53,446 nucleotides of DNA from Promethearchaeota archaeon Loki_b32 (GCA_005223125.1 NJBH01000027.1:1-53446), one strand, 5' to 3'; positions 1-8,989 are shown, counted from the stretch's first letter. Translations and numbers: made by a program. Notes: generated by a model not told the origin, from the letters alone.

Positions 1-94
1 AGAGACTCAAAACTGAAGATTTATAAAATATTTATGTGAAAAATAAAAAAATAAAAAAAAATTAAAAAGTTTGTTTTTAGCCCAAAGAACTTCT

Positions 95-313
95 TTATTT
101 GTACTTAATGGACAGAAGTAAATCGTTCTTGGTAATTTTCTTCCTATTCGCATGCATTGTAAAGGTTCTTGCTTGCTCAGTCAAAGCGGTTGCAGTTTTT
201 TCTAAATGATCAATTAATAAATCAACTGCGTTTCGGGCGACAATTGAAGCTCCTTGTTGTTTCATTAATCGGCGAATTGGGCTCCATGCGAAAGAATGTT
301 TCTTTTTTGCCAT
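95..313 (-). CDS. Archaeal histone-fold protein
   Basis: Small basic DNA-packaging protein of 72 residues, the usual size of an HMf-type archaeal histone. The sequence reads as one histone fold: a short first helix around SPIRRLMKQQGA (where HMf has PIGRIIKNAGA), a long central helix (VARNAVDLLIDHLEKTATALTEQA) and a third helix with the family pattern HANRKKITKNDLLLSIK. HMf proteins bind DNA as dimers or longer stacks. The N-terminus adds a short basic MAKKKH stretch rather than a eukaryote-like tail. The ATG is preceded on the minus strand by a clear Shine-Dalgarno GGAGGAA, which fixes the start. No partner gene lies beside it; a non-coding spacer of nearly 800 bases separates it from the proteasome gene. 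Confidence 0.9.
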   Translation of the reverse strand: MAKKKHSFAWSPIRRLMKQQGASIVARNAVDLLIDHLEKTATALTEQARTFTMHANRKKITKNDLLLSIKYK

Positions 314-1107
314 TTTTTTATTCCTCCAATTTTTTAACTAAAATTTTTAAAAATTTAAGTTTTTAATTTTTTTTGATGTTATAATTAAAGTGTCTTAGAT
401 AATATAATATCTGAAGAGTTATTTAAATGTTATGGAGAATCAGAAGAATCTCAAGAGTTAAATGAAAAAAAAATCACGACAAAAAATTTTTGAAGTCAAA
501 AATTACTCATCATCTATGATCATTGGATGGTTGATCATATTGAAGATATGAAATGTTTTTGTTAGTATCACCATTATTCAAATTTTAAATTTGATAAATT
601 TACTTTTTATCTTAGTTTGGCTATGATTTAGTGGCGAATTAAGAAAAATATAATTGATAAAAGTGATCCGCAACAAATGTTAATATCATCAATTATGTGA
701 TCATATAATGGTCAACCATTCAAAAAAAATGAATTAATTTTTGTAGAATTAAAATTATTCAAATATCAAGACTGATTAAATCTTCTTTATTTTAGGTTTT
801 ATTGAGATTTATTGACGAATTAAAAAATTTTTAATTGAAAAAAATAATCCCCATTGAATTTTATATGATAAATTATCTGATCATGTCAATTAAGATATGA
901 TCAAATTAAGAAGTAAAAATTAATTTCAATCTGGAGATCATAGGGTTAATCGAAATATTAAAAATGATATGGATTGAATGAGAATAAAAATTGCGTATTT
1001 TTAGAGGAAAATGATAAATTTTTATAAATTAAAAGAAAAATTTTAATTAAATCTGATTATTTACTATATCAAAAATACAAAATAATTCAATAATTTAGAT
1101 TTTAAAA
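314..1107. other. Spacer with degenerate coding-like repeats
   Basis: About 790 bases with no intact gene. The histone Shine-Dalgarno lies at its left edge. Two diverged direct copies can be aligned by eye, about 605-700 and 790-885. Each reads, through stops, as a peptide with the core WRIKK followed by IIDKSDP or LIEKNNP, and each ends near a TGATCAT word. GATCAT words recur through the spacer. All frames are interrupted by TGA or TAA, so this looks like the decayed remains of a duplicated gene or small element. I cannot name the family. The proteasome promoter must lie near its right end, but no single TATA box stands out in such AT-rich DNA. Confidence 0.35.
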
Positions 1108-1725
1108 ATGTCTCAACAGATAATGGTACCAGGAGCATGCGGTGTTGCTATAAAATGTAAAAACGGTGTTGTATTAGGCAACGACAGACGCGCGACTTGG
1201 GGATATACTGTCACAAATAAGTCAACTCAGAAAGTCTTCAAAATTACTGAATATATAGGCTTAGCTGCTTATGGGTTGATTGGTGATTTTCAGATATTAG
1301 TAAGGATCCTTCGAGCGCAAGCGAATCTGTACGAACTTGAAACTGGAGAACGCATCTCTACTAAAAGTATGGGTAAATTAGTTAGTAATTACCTCTACTC
1401 ACGTAAAATGGCTCCATTGTATACAAATTTAGTGGTTGCTGGATTGGATCAAGATGGTCCAAAACTCTACACATTGGACGCTCTTGGAAGTCTTATGCCT
1501 GATGACTATGGTACTGCTGGCACAGGAATGTTATTATCAATTGGTATTTTAGAAGCAGAATACAAACCTAATATGACCATAACGGCGGGTGAAAAATTAG
1601 TGGAAAAAGCAATCAGAAATGCAATTAAGCGAGATGCAATGACGGGGAACGGAATAGATATATTAATAATAACCAAAGATGGTGCAAAAGAAAAATTTAT
1701 AGAGATCAAAGAATTGGGAGAATAA
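1108..1725 (+). CDS. Proteasome beta-subunit paralogue lacking catalytic Thr1
   Basis: Ntn-hydrolase-fold 20S proteasome beta-type subunit, 205 residues, the normal length. Family marks are the strand CKNGVVLGNDRRAT (Asp26 equals Asp17 of the mature enzyme), QKVFKI (Lys42 equals Lys33) and KRDAMTGNGID (the conserved RD/SG region). The processing and nucleophile site differs: where active archaeal subunits read G-T-T-T-V-G-I, this one reads G-A-C-G-V-A-I. The Thr1 position is therefore Ala10, followed by Cys11. The GSG loop is GTG. Inference: a catalytically silent structural or regulatory subunit that would need an active beta partner encoded elsewhere; use of Cys11 as an alternative N-terminal nucleophile cannot be excluded. 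The next gene downstream carries a RING-like finger. Confidence 0.88.
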   Translation: MSQQIMVPGACGVAIKCKNGVVLGNDRRATWGYTVTNKSTQKVFKITEYIGLAAYGLIGDFQILVRILRAQANLYELETGERISTKSMGKLVSNYLYSRKMAPLYTNLVVAGLDQDGPKLYTLDALGSLMPDDYGTAGTGMLLSIGILEAEYKPNMTITAGEKLVEKAIRNAIKRDAMTGNGIDILIITKDGAKEKFIEIKELGE

Positions 1726-1807
1726 TTTCTCAAACACTTTGATTTTAGATTCTAAATATTCTACTTTCTTATCATTAAGAATTTATTCTATGAAAGCTTA
1801 TTAATTA

Positions 1808-3895
1808 TTGAATACTTATATGCTAATCACGGGTAGATTCAAGTTGAATTTTTCCAACAATACATTTAACGGAGCGAGGGAAATTCATGGTTTTACAAAA
1901 GATGAGATTTTAGAAATTAAAAAAATGCTTGGTAAGTTTAAGTCTGAAGAAACTGATGCTACTGAGATAGATGAGTATTTAAGATCGAAATTATACCTTT
2001 CTTCTGAAAGGCTTGATCAATATTCGAGCTATTTAGAGAGCCTAAAAGAGTTCATAAATACCTATGTATTATCTGCTGAGAGTTCAAATTATTTTTTTTT
2101 GAAAAACGGTGTAATGGCCGAATTAAGAGTTATTACAAATAATTTACAGAATCTCAGCTCAAATATAAGGAATATTAAAAGAATTACAAAAAATAGTATT
2201 GGAATAAATGATTCTTTGTTAATGATAGAAGAACTCCTAAGAGAAATGACTCATTTTGGTTCTAAAATACAGGATTCTATTGAAGAGAAAAAATCTACTC
2301 ATGAGGATACCACATATTTATGGTTTGAAATAAATAAAATTAAGAATTTGAAATTTAAATTAAATGAGATTCCAAAGAATTTAGAAAATTGGGATGACAT
2401 AGAAGAACTAATTACCTTTATTAAAAGTCTAAATGAATTATTTTTAAGTAAAAGAAAGAAAGATAAAAAAGAGAAGATCTTAACATTTCAATTTGATGAG
2501 ATTTATCAATTTTTTCAATCTAAGAATGAAAACAAAATTAAATTTTATGCTGATTTAATTTATCTTCTATATTTAAACAAACATTTTGAAGAATATCATG
2601 GAGAAGAATTCATTAATATACTTGAACGAAAAGAAGTTATAGAAAATCTAACAAATTTCATCCAACCCCTACTTAAACAATTAATTGAAGAAAAAACAAA
2701 AGATGTTCTAGTTGAGATCGAGGAATTTGATTTAAAGGAAAAAGATTTAGAGATTAATTTAAAAAATCTTAAAGAACAAAAAATTAGTGTATTTTTACCT
2801 AAGATCGTTGATTATTATATTGTTGGTTTGGAAAAGAGATTCCAAGAGAAAATTCATAATGTAATTGAAGCTGAGAAGTTTGAAGAAATTGCAAATTTTT
2901 ATTACCAAAAAATTGATAACTTTTCGAATGTCTTCACTGATATTGAGGATTGGGTATTAAGTTTTGAAAATTTACTCAAGCCTTATGAAAATATCACGAG
3001 TGGGTTACGTAAAATATTCACAAATTTATCATCTGAAATCTTTCGTAGAAAGAACGAATATCTAACTTTTATTAAAACGGTTAAGGATGAAGAATTAAGG
3101 GTTGGAGTGAGGAAATTTATATCTGATAAAATCTCAGAAGTTAATGATTTAATCAGAACCTATGAGGATGAAGCCTCATTAATAATTAAAGAAGAATTTC
3201 CACAATTAAAAAGGGTTAAAGAAATTTTAAATGAATTTAATCTAAAAATCAATAATATAAAAGATAAGGTTTTCAAGAAATTAGATTCTACAAAATCAAA
3301 TGATATTGATGTTTATCAAGTTATTAAATATTGGGAAGACAGTTTAAATCGTAAGAAGCAACAATTAACTTTTCTTATATCGCTTCTTTTAAACAAGTTA
3401 TTTAAAAGCTTTAAAGATTTAACGGATAAAGAAGGAATCTTATTTGCAACTATCACTGAAATTACTGAGCAAACAGAAAGTTTCGAGGGTTTACCTCTTA
3501 ATTTTGCGTTATCTTCTTTTTTGGCTGAGAAACTGAGCGAAGAAGAATTAAAGGAAAGGATTTCTGAGATAAATTCTAAAATTAATCAGTTAAATAACTC
3601 ATTGGGTCTCTATCAAGTAGAAGTAGCAAAATTAGAAACAATTCTTGCAAATAGGGTTAAAATAAGAAAAGGAATATCTCGATCTGATGTTCAGTGTACA
3701 GTTTGTCATAATTATATCAATTTTGCTAAAGATAGAGTCATTACTTGCCCTTTTTGTGCAAGTACATATCACTATTTATGTGTTGCATTTTGGCTCTCAA
3801 AATATAATTCATGTCCAATGTGTCAAAATAATTTTCTTGAACCCCATTCTGAATTATTTGAGAGTCAGGAAGATCAAGAATTAGGACGATTGTGA
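1808..3895 (+). CDS. Long coiled-coil protein with C-terminal RING-like zinc finger
   Basis: A 695-residue, probably cytoplasmic protein. Residues about 20-620 are almost entirely charged helix and coiled coil, with no membrane segment. The C-terminus holds eight evenly placed zinc ligands: Cys630-x2-Cys633, Cys647-x2-Cys650, His655-x2-Cys658 and Cys669-x2-Cys672, followed by an acidic tail. The core YHYLCVAFWLSKYNSCPMC strongly resembles the second half of RING-H2 fingers (H-x2-C-x-x-W-L then CPxC). The order C4HC3 is that of RING-CH or PHD fingers. Asgard archaea are known to encode ubiquitin, E1, E2 and small RING proteins, so an E3-like or scaffold role is plausible but inferred. The start is TTG at 1808; an in-frame ATG at 1820 is an alternative. 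It lies 82 bases after the proteasome paralogue, same strand. Confidence 0.8.
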   Translation: MNTYMLITGRFKLNFSNNTFNGAREIHGFTKDEILEIKKMLGKFKSEETDATEIDEYLRSKLYLSSERLDQYSSYLESLKEFINTYVLSAESSNYFFLKNGVMAELRVITNNLQNLSSNIRNIKRITKNSIGINDSLLMIEELLREMTHFGSKIQDSIEEKKSTHEDTTYLWFEINKIKNLKFKLNEIPKNLENWDDIEELITFIKSLNELFLSKRKKDKKEKILTFQFDEIYQFFQSKNENKIKFYADLIYLLYLNKHFEEYHGEEFINILERKEVIENLTNFIQPLLKQLIEEKTKDVLVEIEEFDLKEKDLEINLKNLKEQKISVFLPKIVDYYIVGLEKRFQEKIHNVIEAEKFEEIANFYYQKIDNFSNVFTDIEDWVLSFENLLKPYENITSGLRKIFTNLSSEIFRRKNEYLTFIKTVKDEELRVGVRKFISDKISEVNDLIRTYEDEASLIIKEEFPQLKRVKEILNEFNLKINNIKDKVFKKLDSTKSNDIDVYQVIKYWEDSLNRKKQQLTFLISLLLNKLFKSFKDLTDKEGILFATITEITEQTESFEGLPLNFALSSFLAEKLSEEELKERISEINSKINQLNNSLGLYQVEVAKLETILANRVKIRKGISRSDVQCTVCHNYINFAKDRVITCPFCASTYHYLCVAFWLSKYNSCPMCQNNFLEPHSELFESQEDQELGRL

Positions 3896-3965
3896 ACACT
3901 CAAACCAGAAGAATCGTTCTAAAATAAGTTTAAAATCTCATTACTTCTCGTATAAAGATCAACTC

Positions 3966-4625
3966 CTATATTATAGGGGGAAATATGAGGATGTTTAAAG
4001 TGAGATAAACGCCAAATATAATCATAAATGCTCCAGAGCCAATTAACACGTATTTGTATATTTTTTGGTTAAGAGATCTACCGCCAAAAAATACGAATAA
4101 AGATATTGGTACATACCATACGAAATCACCCAATTCATGACCAAGAAAAAAAAGCAAAATCCCTAACGGATTGTGGAATCCTATATTAAAGTTAATCATC
4201 ATTCCGAGTCCGATAACAGCCCACCAAAAAGTCCAGTAAGGATTAGTAATTGAATAAAAAATTCCTCCCAGAAAACTATTCCCTTTAAAATTCTTCATAT
4301 TTTGGTTGTCTATATCAAAATTAACCATATATTGTTTTTTAATCACGTTTTTTATTGTGAGAGAGCCAAACGTTATTAAACAACCTCCTCCAACGATCCC
4401 CATTATAATTAGAAAAATTAAATTTTGAAATAATAGAGAAGCTCCAAGCAATAAGATGATAATTAAATTAAATTCTAACACAGCATGACCTAATATAATT
4501 AATAATCCTGCTAAATATCCCTTTTTACTTTCAAGAGATTTATAAATAGTAAATGTTAATACAGGTCCTGGAGATAAAGCGCCAGTTAGAGCGACTAGGA
4601 AAGAGATGGTAAGAATTTCAATCAT
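3966..4625 (-). CDS. LysE/RhtB-type amino-acid exporter
   Basis: Integral membrane protein of 219 residues with about six hydrophobic helices. The N-terminal helix contains ALSPGPVLTF, the GxxPGP signature of the LysE/RhtB/CadD exporter superfamily, and a second conserved stretch (GGIFYSITNPYWTFWW) matches the NP..W region that follows the central loop in this family. Members export amino acids or related small molecules by proton antiport; the substrate cannot be told from sequence. It is convergent with the RING-like gene and lies on the same strand as, and about 50 bases downstream of, the tail-anchored protein, so the two may be cotranscribed. Confidence 0.82.
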   Translation of the reverse strand: MIEILTISFLVALTGALSPGPVLTFTIYKSLESKKGYLAGLLIILGHAVLEFNLIIILLLGASLLFQNLIFLIIMGIVGGGCLITFGSLTIKNVIKKQYMVNFDIDNQNMKNFKGNSFLGGIFYSITNPYWTFWWAVIGLGMMINFNIGFHNPLGILLFFLGHELGDFVWYVPISLFVFFGGRSLNQKIYKYVLIGSGAFMIIFGVYLTLNILIFPPII

Positions 4626-4675
4626 AAATTGATAAAACTTGAATGATAAAATAATGAAAAATGATATTTACAAAA

Positions 4676-5146
4676 TCATGGTAAAACCCAATTTACCAAT
4701 GCCGCTATTATAAGGATTATGATAACAATCGGTAGAATCAATAATAATGCCCAGAAATAAGCTTTAAAGAATCCTCTTCTAATAATTTTAAAACCATCAT
4801 TCCAATCTTGTCGAGTCTTTTCTTGCCAATTGTTAATTTCTTGTTTAACCTTTTTTGTGTGAACATCCCATTGTTCTTTTGTTTCTAATCTCCCTTTTTC
4901 CATTTCCGCATTTAATTCTTTAAGTTTATTTTCCCAATCTTTTTTAGTATCCTTAAAGAACTTATTAGCTTTTTCTTTATTTTCTTCCCAAAAATCCTTA
5001 TTTTTTTTTGATTGCTCTTCTAAAGATTGCTGAAAGTTTTCAAATCCACCCTTTATTCCATCAACGAAGCTTTTCCATCCTTTTTGAAAAGGTTTTTCTT
5101 GTTTTTCTTCTTTGACTGGTTCTTTTAAATTATTTTCATCGCTCAT
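4676..5146 (-). CDS. Tail-anchored amphipathic-helix protein, unknown function
   Basis: Not a recognised family. The 156 residues start with an acidic and lysine-rich segment, then about 85 residues of very regular charged helix with Trp or Phe recurring roughly every 11 residues (KDFWEENKEKANKFFKDTKK, DWENKLKEL, EQWDVHTK, NWQEKTRQDW). The pattern resembles apolipoprotein or LEA-type amphipathic helices that lie on membranes. The C-terminus is a single hydrophobic segment (about 131-152) with only a few residues after it, so the protein should be tail-anchored with the helix in the cytoplasm. A membrane-coating or shaping role is a guess. It lies upstream of the LysE-type exporter on the same strand. 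Confidence 0.6.
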   Translation of the reverse strand: MSDENNLKEPVKEEKQEKPFQKGWKSFVDGIKGGFENFQQSLEEQSKKNKDFWEENKEKANKFFKDTKKDWENKLKELNAEMEKGRLETKEQWDVHTKKVKQEINNWQEKTRQDWNDGFKIIRRGFFKAYFWALLLILPIVIIILIIAALVNWVLP

Positions 5147-5263
5147 AATTGTTCTTAAATCTTTTTTAATATTTAAATTCAGTAAGTAAATTTCATTTTA
5201 CATATTTAATTACATATTGATAATAAGATTTTAGTAAATATTAAGAATAAACTCTAATAAATC

Positions 5264-6640
5264 ATGAAGTTTAATTATATCCAAAATACACCCTTATACA
5301 GTGCGTTATCAGAGATAGGAAAAAGAATCTTTCTTCCAGATGGTATCTTTTATTGGTCTGGAAGAGCTAAAAATGAAGCTGAATTAATTGGAACACTTGG
5401 AGCCGCATACGGATATGAGAAGGATTTCATTGAGGGAGGGAATTCCGATTGGTTACCTTGTTATCTCAAAGAGATTACAGATTTCTCAAAACTTTCTGTG
5501 AAAGAAATTATTCCATATACATCCATTGGTGGCTTACTAGAAACAAGAAAGATTTGGAAAGAATGGATAATTAAGAAATCACAATATAACCAAAAAGATG
5601 ATTCATTGTTACATAGATTAGAAAAATATATAACAACTCCAATAATAACGGGAGGAGTTACTAATGGAATTTTTCAAGCCTGTTCAATGTTTTTAGATGC
5701 AAGTGATTATATTATCGTACCAAATAAGAGATGGGGGAATTATGATAATATAATTTACAAATTTATCGGTGCAAAAACTCAATCATTTGAATTTTTTAAA
5801 GACAGTGAGATGAACATTAAGGGTTTGAAAACAGCTATAGAAAAAATTGCTAAAATTCAGGAAAAAGTTGTACTTCTTTTGAATTTTCCAAATAACCCGA
5901 CAGGATATGTTCCTACCAAAGAAGAGGCATCGAATCTAGTTGAGATGTTAAAAGAAAGCCAAATAACTCACAAAAAACCTATAATCGTGTTGGTTGATGA
6001 CGCATATGAGCCATATGTTTATAAAGACAATGTTTTAAACAGGTCCATATTTTATGATCTACACCAATTAGATGAAAATGTAATTCCAATTAAATTAGAT
6101 GGAATTACTAAAGAACTCTTAATTTATGGAGGGCGAGTAGGGTTTATCACTATTGGATTAAAACCATCTTGGATAATAGATGATACAGAACTACAAAACT
6201 TAAAGGAAGAGATACATAATAAATTAGAAGGGTTTATCCGTGCAACAATATCTAACTGTAATAGTTTTTACCAAGTTCTCGTTCATAAATTGTTTGAAGA
6301 GAATGGATTTGAGCAAATCATCAAATCAAGGGAGGAGGTATATAGATTACTTAAAATTAGGTATGAAACTATTAATTCAGAGCTAAGAAAAATAAATAAC
6401 CCGAATATATCAATTGATCCTAATTCTGGTGGATTTTTTGTTTTCATAAATTTAAATTCTACCAAAATTAAAGCAAGAGAATTCGCAGATCACCTATTGA
6501 AAGAATATAGGGTTGGAATTATACCAATTGAAAAATTAGATGAGAATATTAACGGTGTAAGGATTGCTTATTGCTCAATAGATCTTAGTAAAATACCAGA
6601 ACTAGTAAAAAGAATTGATTTAGCCCTTAAAGATTTTTGA
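5264..6640 (+). CDS. PLP-dependent class I/II aminotransferase
   Basis: Fold-type I PLP enzyme of 458 residues. Cofactor-site motifs are in the expected order: the glycine-rich turn ITGGVTNGIFQA, the NFPNNPTGY segment near residue 210, the Asp245/Tyr248 pair in VDDAYE, the Schiff-base lysine Lys283 in DGITKE, and Arg291 in YGGRVGF. The family moves an amino group between an amino acid and a 2-oxoacid in the cytoplasm. The sequence is longer than typical AspC-like enzymes, with an extended N-terminal part, and I cannot assign a substrate. It stands alone between divergent and same-strand neighbours about 120-130 bases away. Confidence 0.88.
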   Translation: MKFNYIQNTPLYSALSEIGKRIFLPDGIFYWSGRAKNEAELIGTLGAAYGYEKDFIEGGNSDWLPCYLKEITDFSKLSVKEIIPYTSIGGLLETRKIWKEWIIKKSQYNQKDDSLLHRLEKYITTPIITGGVTNGIFQACSMFLDASDYIIVPNKRWGNYDNIIYKFIGAKTQSFEFFKDSEMNIKGLKTAIEKIAKIQEKVVLLLNFPNNPTGYVPTKEEASNLVEMLKESQITHKKPIIVLVDDAYEPYVYKDNVLNRSIFYDLHQLDENVIPIKLDGITKELLIYGGRVGFITIGLKPSWIIDDTELQNLKEEIHNKLEGFIRATISNCNSFYQVLVHKLFEENGFEQIIKSREEVYRLLKIRYETINSELRKINNPNISIDPNSGGFFVFINLNSTKIKAREFADHLLKEYRVGIIPIEKLDENINGVRIAYCSIDLSKIPELVKRIDLALKDF

Positions 6641-6770
6641 TATTGAATTTGGATTAGTCCAAGAAATTATAAAAATCAAATAATTTTAATAATCTTGAAT
6701 TTTATAATGTTGTTAAGATATTTTTAAAAAAACTATATTGCAATATTAAAAAAAAAATAGGTGGATTTAA

Positions 6771-7778
6771 TTGAAACTATACCTAGTTGATCAAGGAAAT
6801 TTAAAGGAAATCAAAAAACTTATCTTTTCAAGTGGAGATGTTTATCTCCTAGATGATGAAAAAACAATCTACGTGTGGATTGGTAACAAATGTTCTGTAG
6901 ATGAAAAAACCGCTGGTGCTGCGCAAGCAAGAACGCTTGACCAGCAAAGAGGTGGTGCCGCAAAAATAATTACAGTTGATCAAGGACAAGAATCGAGAGA
7001 ATTTATGAAAGCGATAAATCCATTAGGAGCTATGAAGATTGTGGAGAAAAACTATGCTAAAACATTACTTATAGATGTAACAACAGGAGATTTTGCGGGT
7101 TTTACAGAGTGGAAGAATATTTTATACCGAGTTTCTTCGGAAGAATTCGAAGATATCAACGCTATGAAAATGATACAAGTTCCATTTAAAAAAGAATCAT
7201 TAGATTCAGAAGATTGTTTTGTTGCTGATTTAGGAACTAAAGTCTATATTTGGCAAGGAAAAACCAGTTCAGTTAAAGAACGTGTTAAAGCAGGTCAATG
7301 GGCACGAGCTATAGATGTAGATAGAGCTGGATTACAACAGGAAACTATCTTTGAAGAAGGTGATGATGTAGAGTTTATGGTCGCTTTAGGAAAAGGAGAG
7401 GATTATAAAGAATCTGATGCTGTACAATTGAAAGCAGAATCTATTTTAGAAGGTGAAGATGAAGATGATAGAATCGCGAAAGCAATCCAACCTGAATTGA
7501 AATCAGAAGTTAGAGATGTTTCTCCAGAAGAAGTAAAAGCCGATATTTCAGAAGTAAAAGCCTCAGGAGCAGCCCCGGGAATACCTGGTAGAACAGATAG
7601 TTCAATTTTAACAGTGGAACATATCGAAGGGCGTAGAAAATGTCCTGAGTGCGGAATGGATAAACCTCTTATGATTCATGAGAGTGTTGATAAGTCCAAT
7701 ATTATCCTAGACTACCCAAGAATCTATGGTAAAAAATATTTATGTGGACAGTGTGGAATTCAATGGCGTGAAAAATAA
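6771..7778 (+). CDS. Two-domain gelsolin-like protein with C-terminal zinc ribbon
   Basis: Two gelsolin-homology domains: residues about 1-105 (SSGDVYLLDDEKTIYVWIG then AGAAQARTLD) and about 115-215 (SEDCFVADLGTKVYIWQGK then KAGQWARAID). Each has the gelsolin pattern of a D-x-Y/F-hydrophobic strand, a WxG turn and a helix. An acidic, Glu/Val-rich linker (about 220-285) leads to a zinc ribbon, Cys291-x2-Cys294 and Cys325-x2-Cys328. Asgard two-domain gelsolins bind Asgard and eukaryotic actin and can sever or sequester filaments in a calcium-dependent way. The ribbon is an addition and closely matches the tail of the small protein at 11881-12228. The start is TTG, with GGTGG upstream. No actin gene is in the window. 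Confidence 0.87.
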   Translation: MKLYLVDQGNLKEIKKLIFSSGDVYLLDDEKTIYVWIGNKCSVDEKTAGAAQARTLDQQRGGAAKIITVDQGQESREFMKAINPLGAMKIVEKNYAKTLLIDVTTGDFAGFTEWKNILYRVSSEEFEDINAMKMIQVPFKKESLDSEDCFVADLGTKVYIWQGKTSSVKERVKAGQWARAIDVDRAGLQQETIFEEGDDVEFMVALGKGEDYKESDAVQLKAESILEGEDEDDRIAKAIQPELKSEVRDVSPEEVKADISEVKASGAAPGIPGRTDSSILTVEHIEGRRKCPECGMDKPLMIHESVDKSNIILDYPRIYGKKYLCGQCGIQWREK

Positions 7779-7853
7779 AGAAATACTTTTATATTTTATT
7801 TTTTCTCTTTTTTTAATGATTTTAAATAAATAACAAGGTAAGACCATTTTGAA

Positions 7854-8954
7854 TTAAGTTTTTTGAAGATCTCTGCGCATTAATTTGATTTTCTTTTTTA
7901 GTTCAATTATTTCTTTATTTTTTTCTTCGAGATCTAATTCTAACTTTAACTTTTCATCTTTTAATTGTTGAAGGTCGCTTAAAAACTTCTCTTCTTTTTG
8001 TTTTGTATAACCTGTTTTGCTCTGTAATTCATTCAAATTTTCTCTAAGGCTTTTAATCTCCTGTCCTCTGTCATCAAGCATACTTCGCATATTAGCTAAT
8101 TCTAATTCAAATTTACCAGTGAGATTTCCAGATTTTCTATGTGCTTCCTCTAATTTTACTTCAAGATGCTCTATTAATTCTTGGTTTGTGATATTTTTTT
8201 GTTTCAATTCTTCAATTTCTACAACTAAAGCTTTATTACGTTCGGTTTTTTTCTCAAGATCTTTTTTTACCAAATTGAATGTCTCAAATTGTTGTTGAAG
8301 ATCATGAATTTTTTGATTAGCATTTTTCAAATCATTCTCAATGCTAAAAATGACTTTCTCTTTTTCAGTTATAATCTCATCTTTCTTTTCTAAAAGGACT
8401 TCAACTTTTTCAAACTTAGATTTTTGGATTGAATCACTTTCAAGGTAGTTTAATTGTTCTTTTAAGTCTTTAATCACAAGCTCTTTTTCATTTAACTTAT
8501 TAGCTAAATTTTGATTTTCAGTTTGATCAGATTGAACTTGTTCAATTTTGGTTGTTAAGCTTTTAATTTTTTCAATTTGATCATTGATTATTTTGTTTAA
8601 TTTTGTAGTTTCCTCAGTAAAACGAGAATTTAAATCTTCAAGATCATCATTTTTATTCTCAATAGTTTCATATAATTTTTGAACTGCTTGGTTCTGGACT
8701 TCTTTGTCTTTTACTTTTTGAGAAAATTTTTGGATTTGTTCTTCTAAGTTTTGAATTTTTTCGCTTTTTTCATGCATCTCTCCTATTAATCGTTTATTCT
8801 CCTCCTTAAAGAACTCTAATTGCTCTTTAATATTATCTTCTGTATCTATTCTTTCTTCTTCTTCGTTAGATTCCTCCACCCAGCCGAGTTGACCCAAAGC
8901 CTCAATGATCGATTTATCTCTATCTTCCTCTTGACCTTCACGTTCGTTAGACAT
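7854..8954 (-). CDS. Long coiled-coil protein, unknown function
   Basis: No enzymatic domain is recognisable. After a very acidic N-terminal tail of about 40 residues, which contains a short hydrophobic patch IIEALGQLGWVEE, residues about 45-366 are continuous heptad-type coiled coil, rich in Glu, Lys, Leu and Asn, like SMC arms or eukaryotic golgin and myosin rods. It lacks Walker motifs and hinge, so it is not an SMC or Rad50 protein, and it has no membrane segment. The C-terminus ends in a basic stretch (KKKIKLMRRDLQK). A structural or tethering role is plausible for Asgard cells but unproven. It converges on the gelsolin gene, with only 75 T-rich bases between them. Confidence 0.65.
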   Translation of the reverse strand: MSNEREGQEEDRDKSIIEALGQLGWVEESNEEEERIDTEDNIKEQLEFFKEENKRLIGEMHEKSEKIQNLEEQIQKFSQKVKDKEVQNQAVQKLYETIENKNDDLEDLNSRFTEETTKLNKIINDQIEKIKSLTTKIEQVQSDQTENQNLANKLNEKELVIKDLKEQLNYLESDSIQKSKFEKVEVLLEKKDEIITEKEKVIFSIENDLKNANQKIHDLQQQFETFNLVKKDLEKKTERNKALVVEIEELKQKNITNQELIEHLEVKLEEAHRKSGNLTGKFELELANMRSMLDDRGQEIKSLRENLNELQSKTGYTKQKEEKFLSDLQQLKDEKLKLELDLEEKNKEIIELKKKIKLMRRDLQKT

Positions 8955-8989
8955 ATGTTTTAAATCACTATTTTATTTATTAAATTTTT

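Noticed and set aside
600-1000. UGA read as tryptophan in the spacer, since several TGA codons fall where Trp would fit
   Set aside because: Real genes in the same genome end at TGA (for example at 3895 and 6640), and the frame also contains TAA and TAG, so decay is the better explanation.
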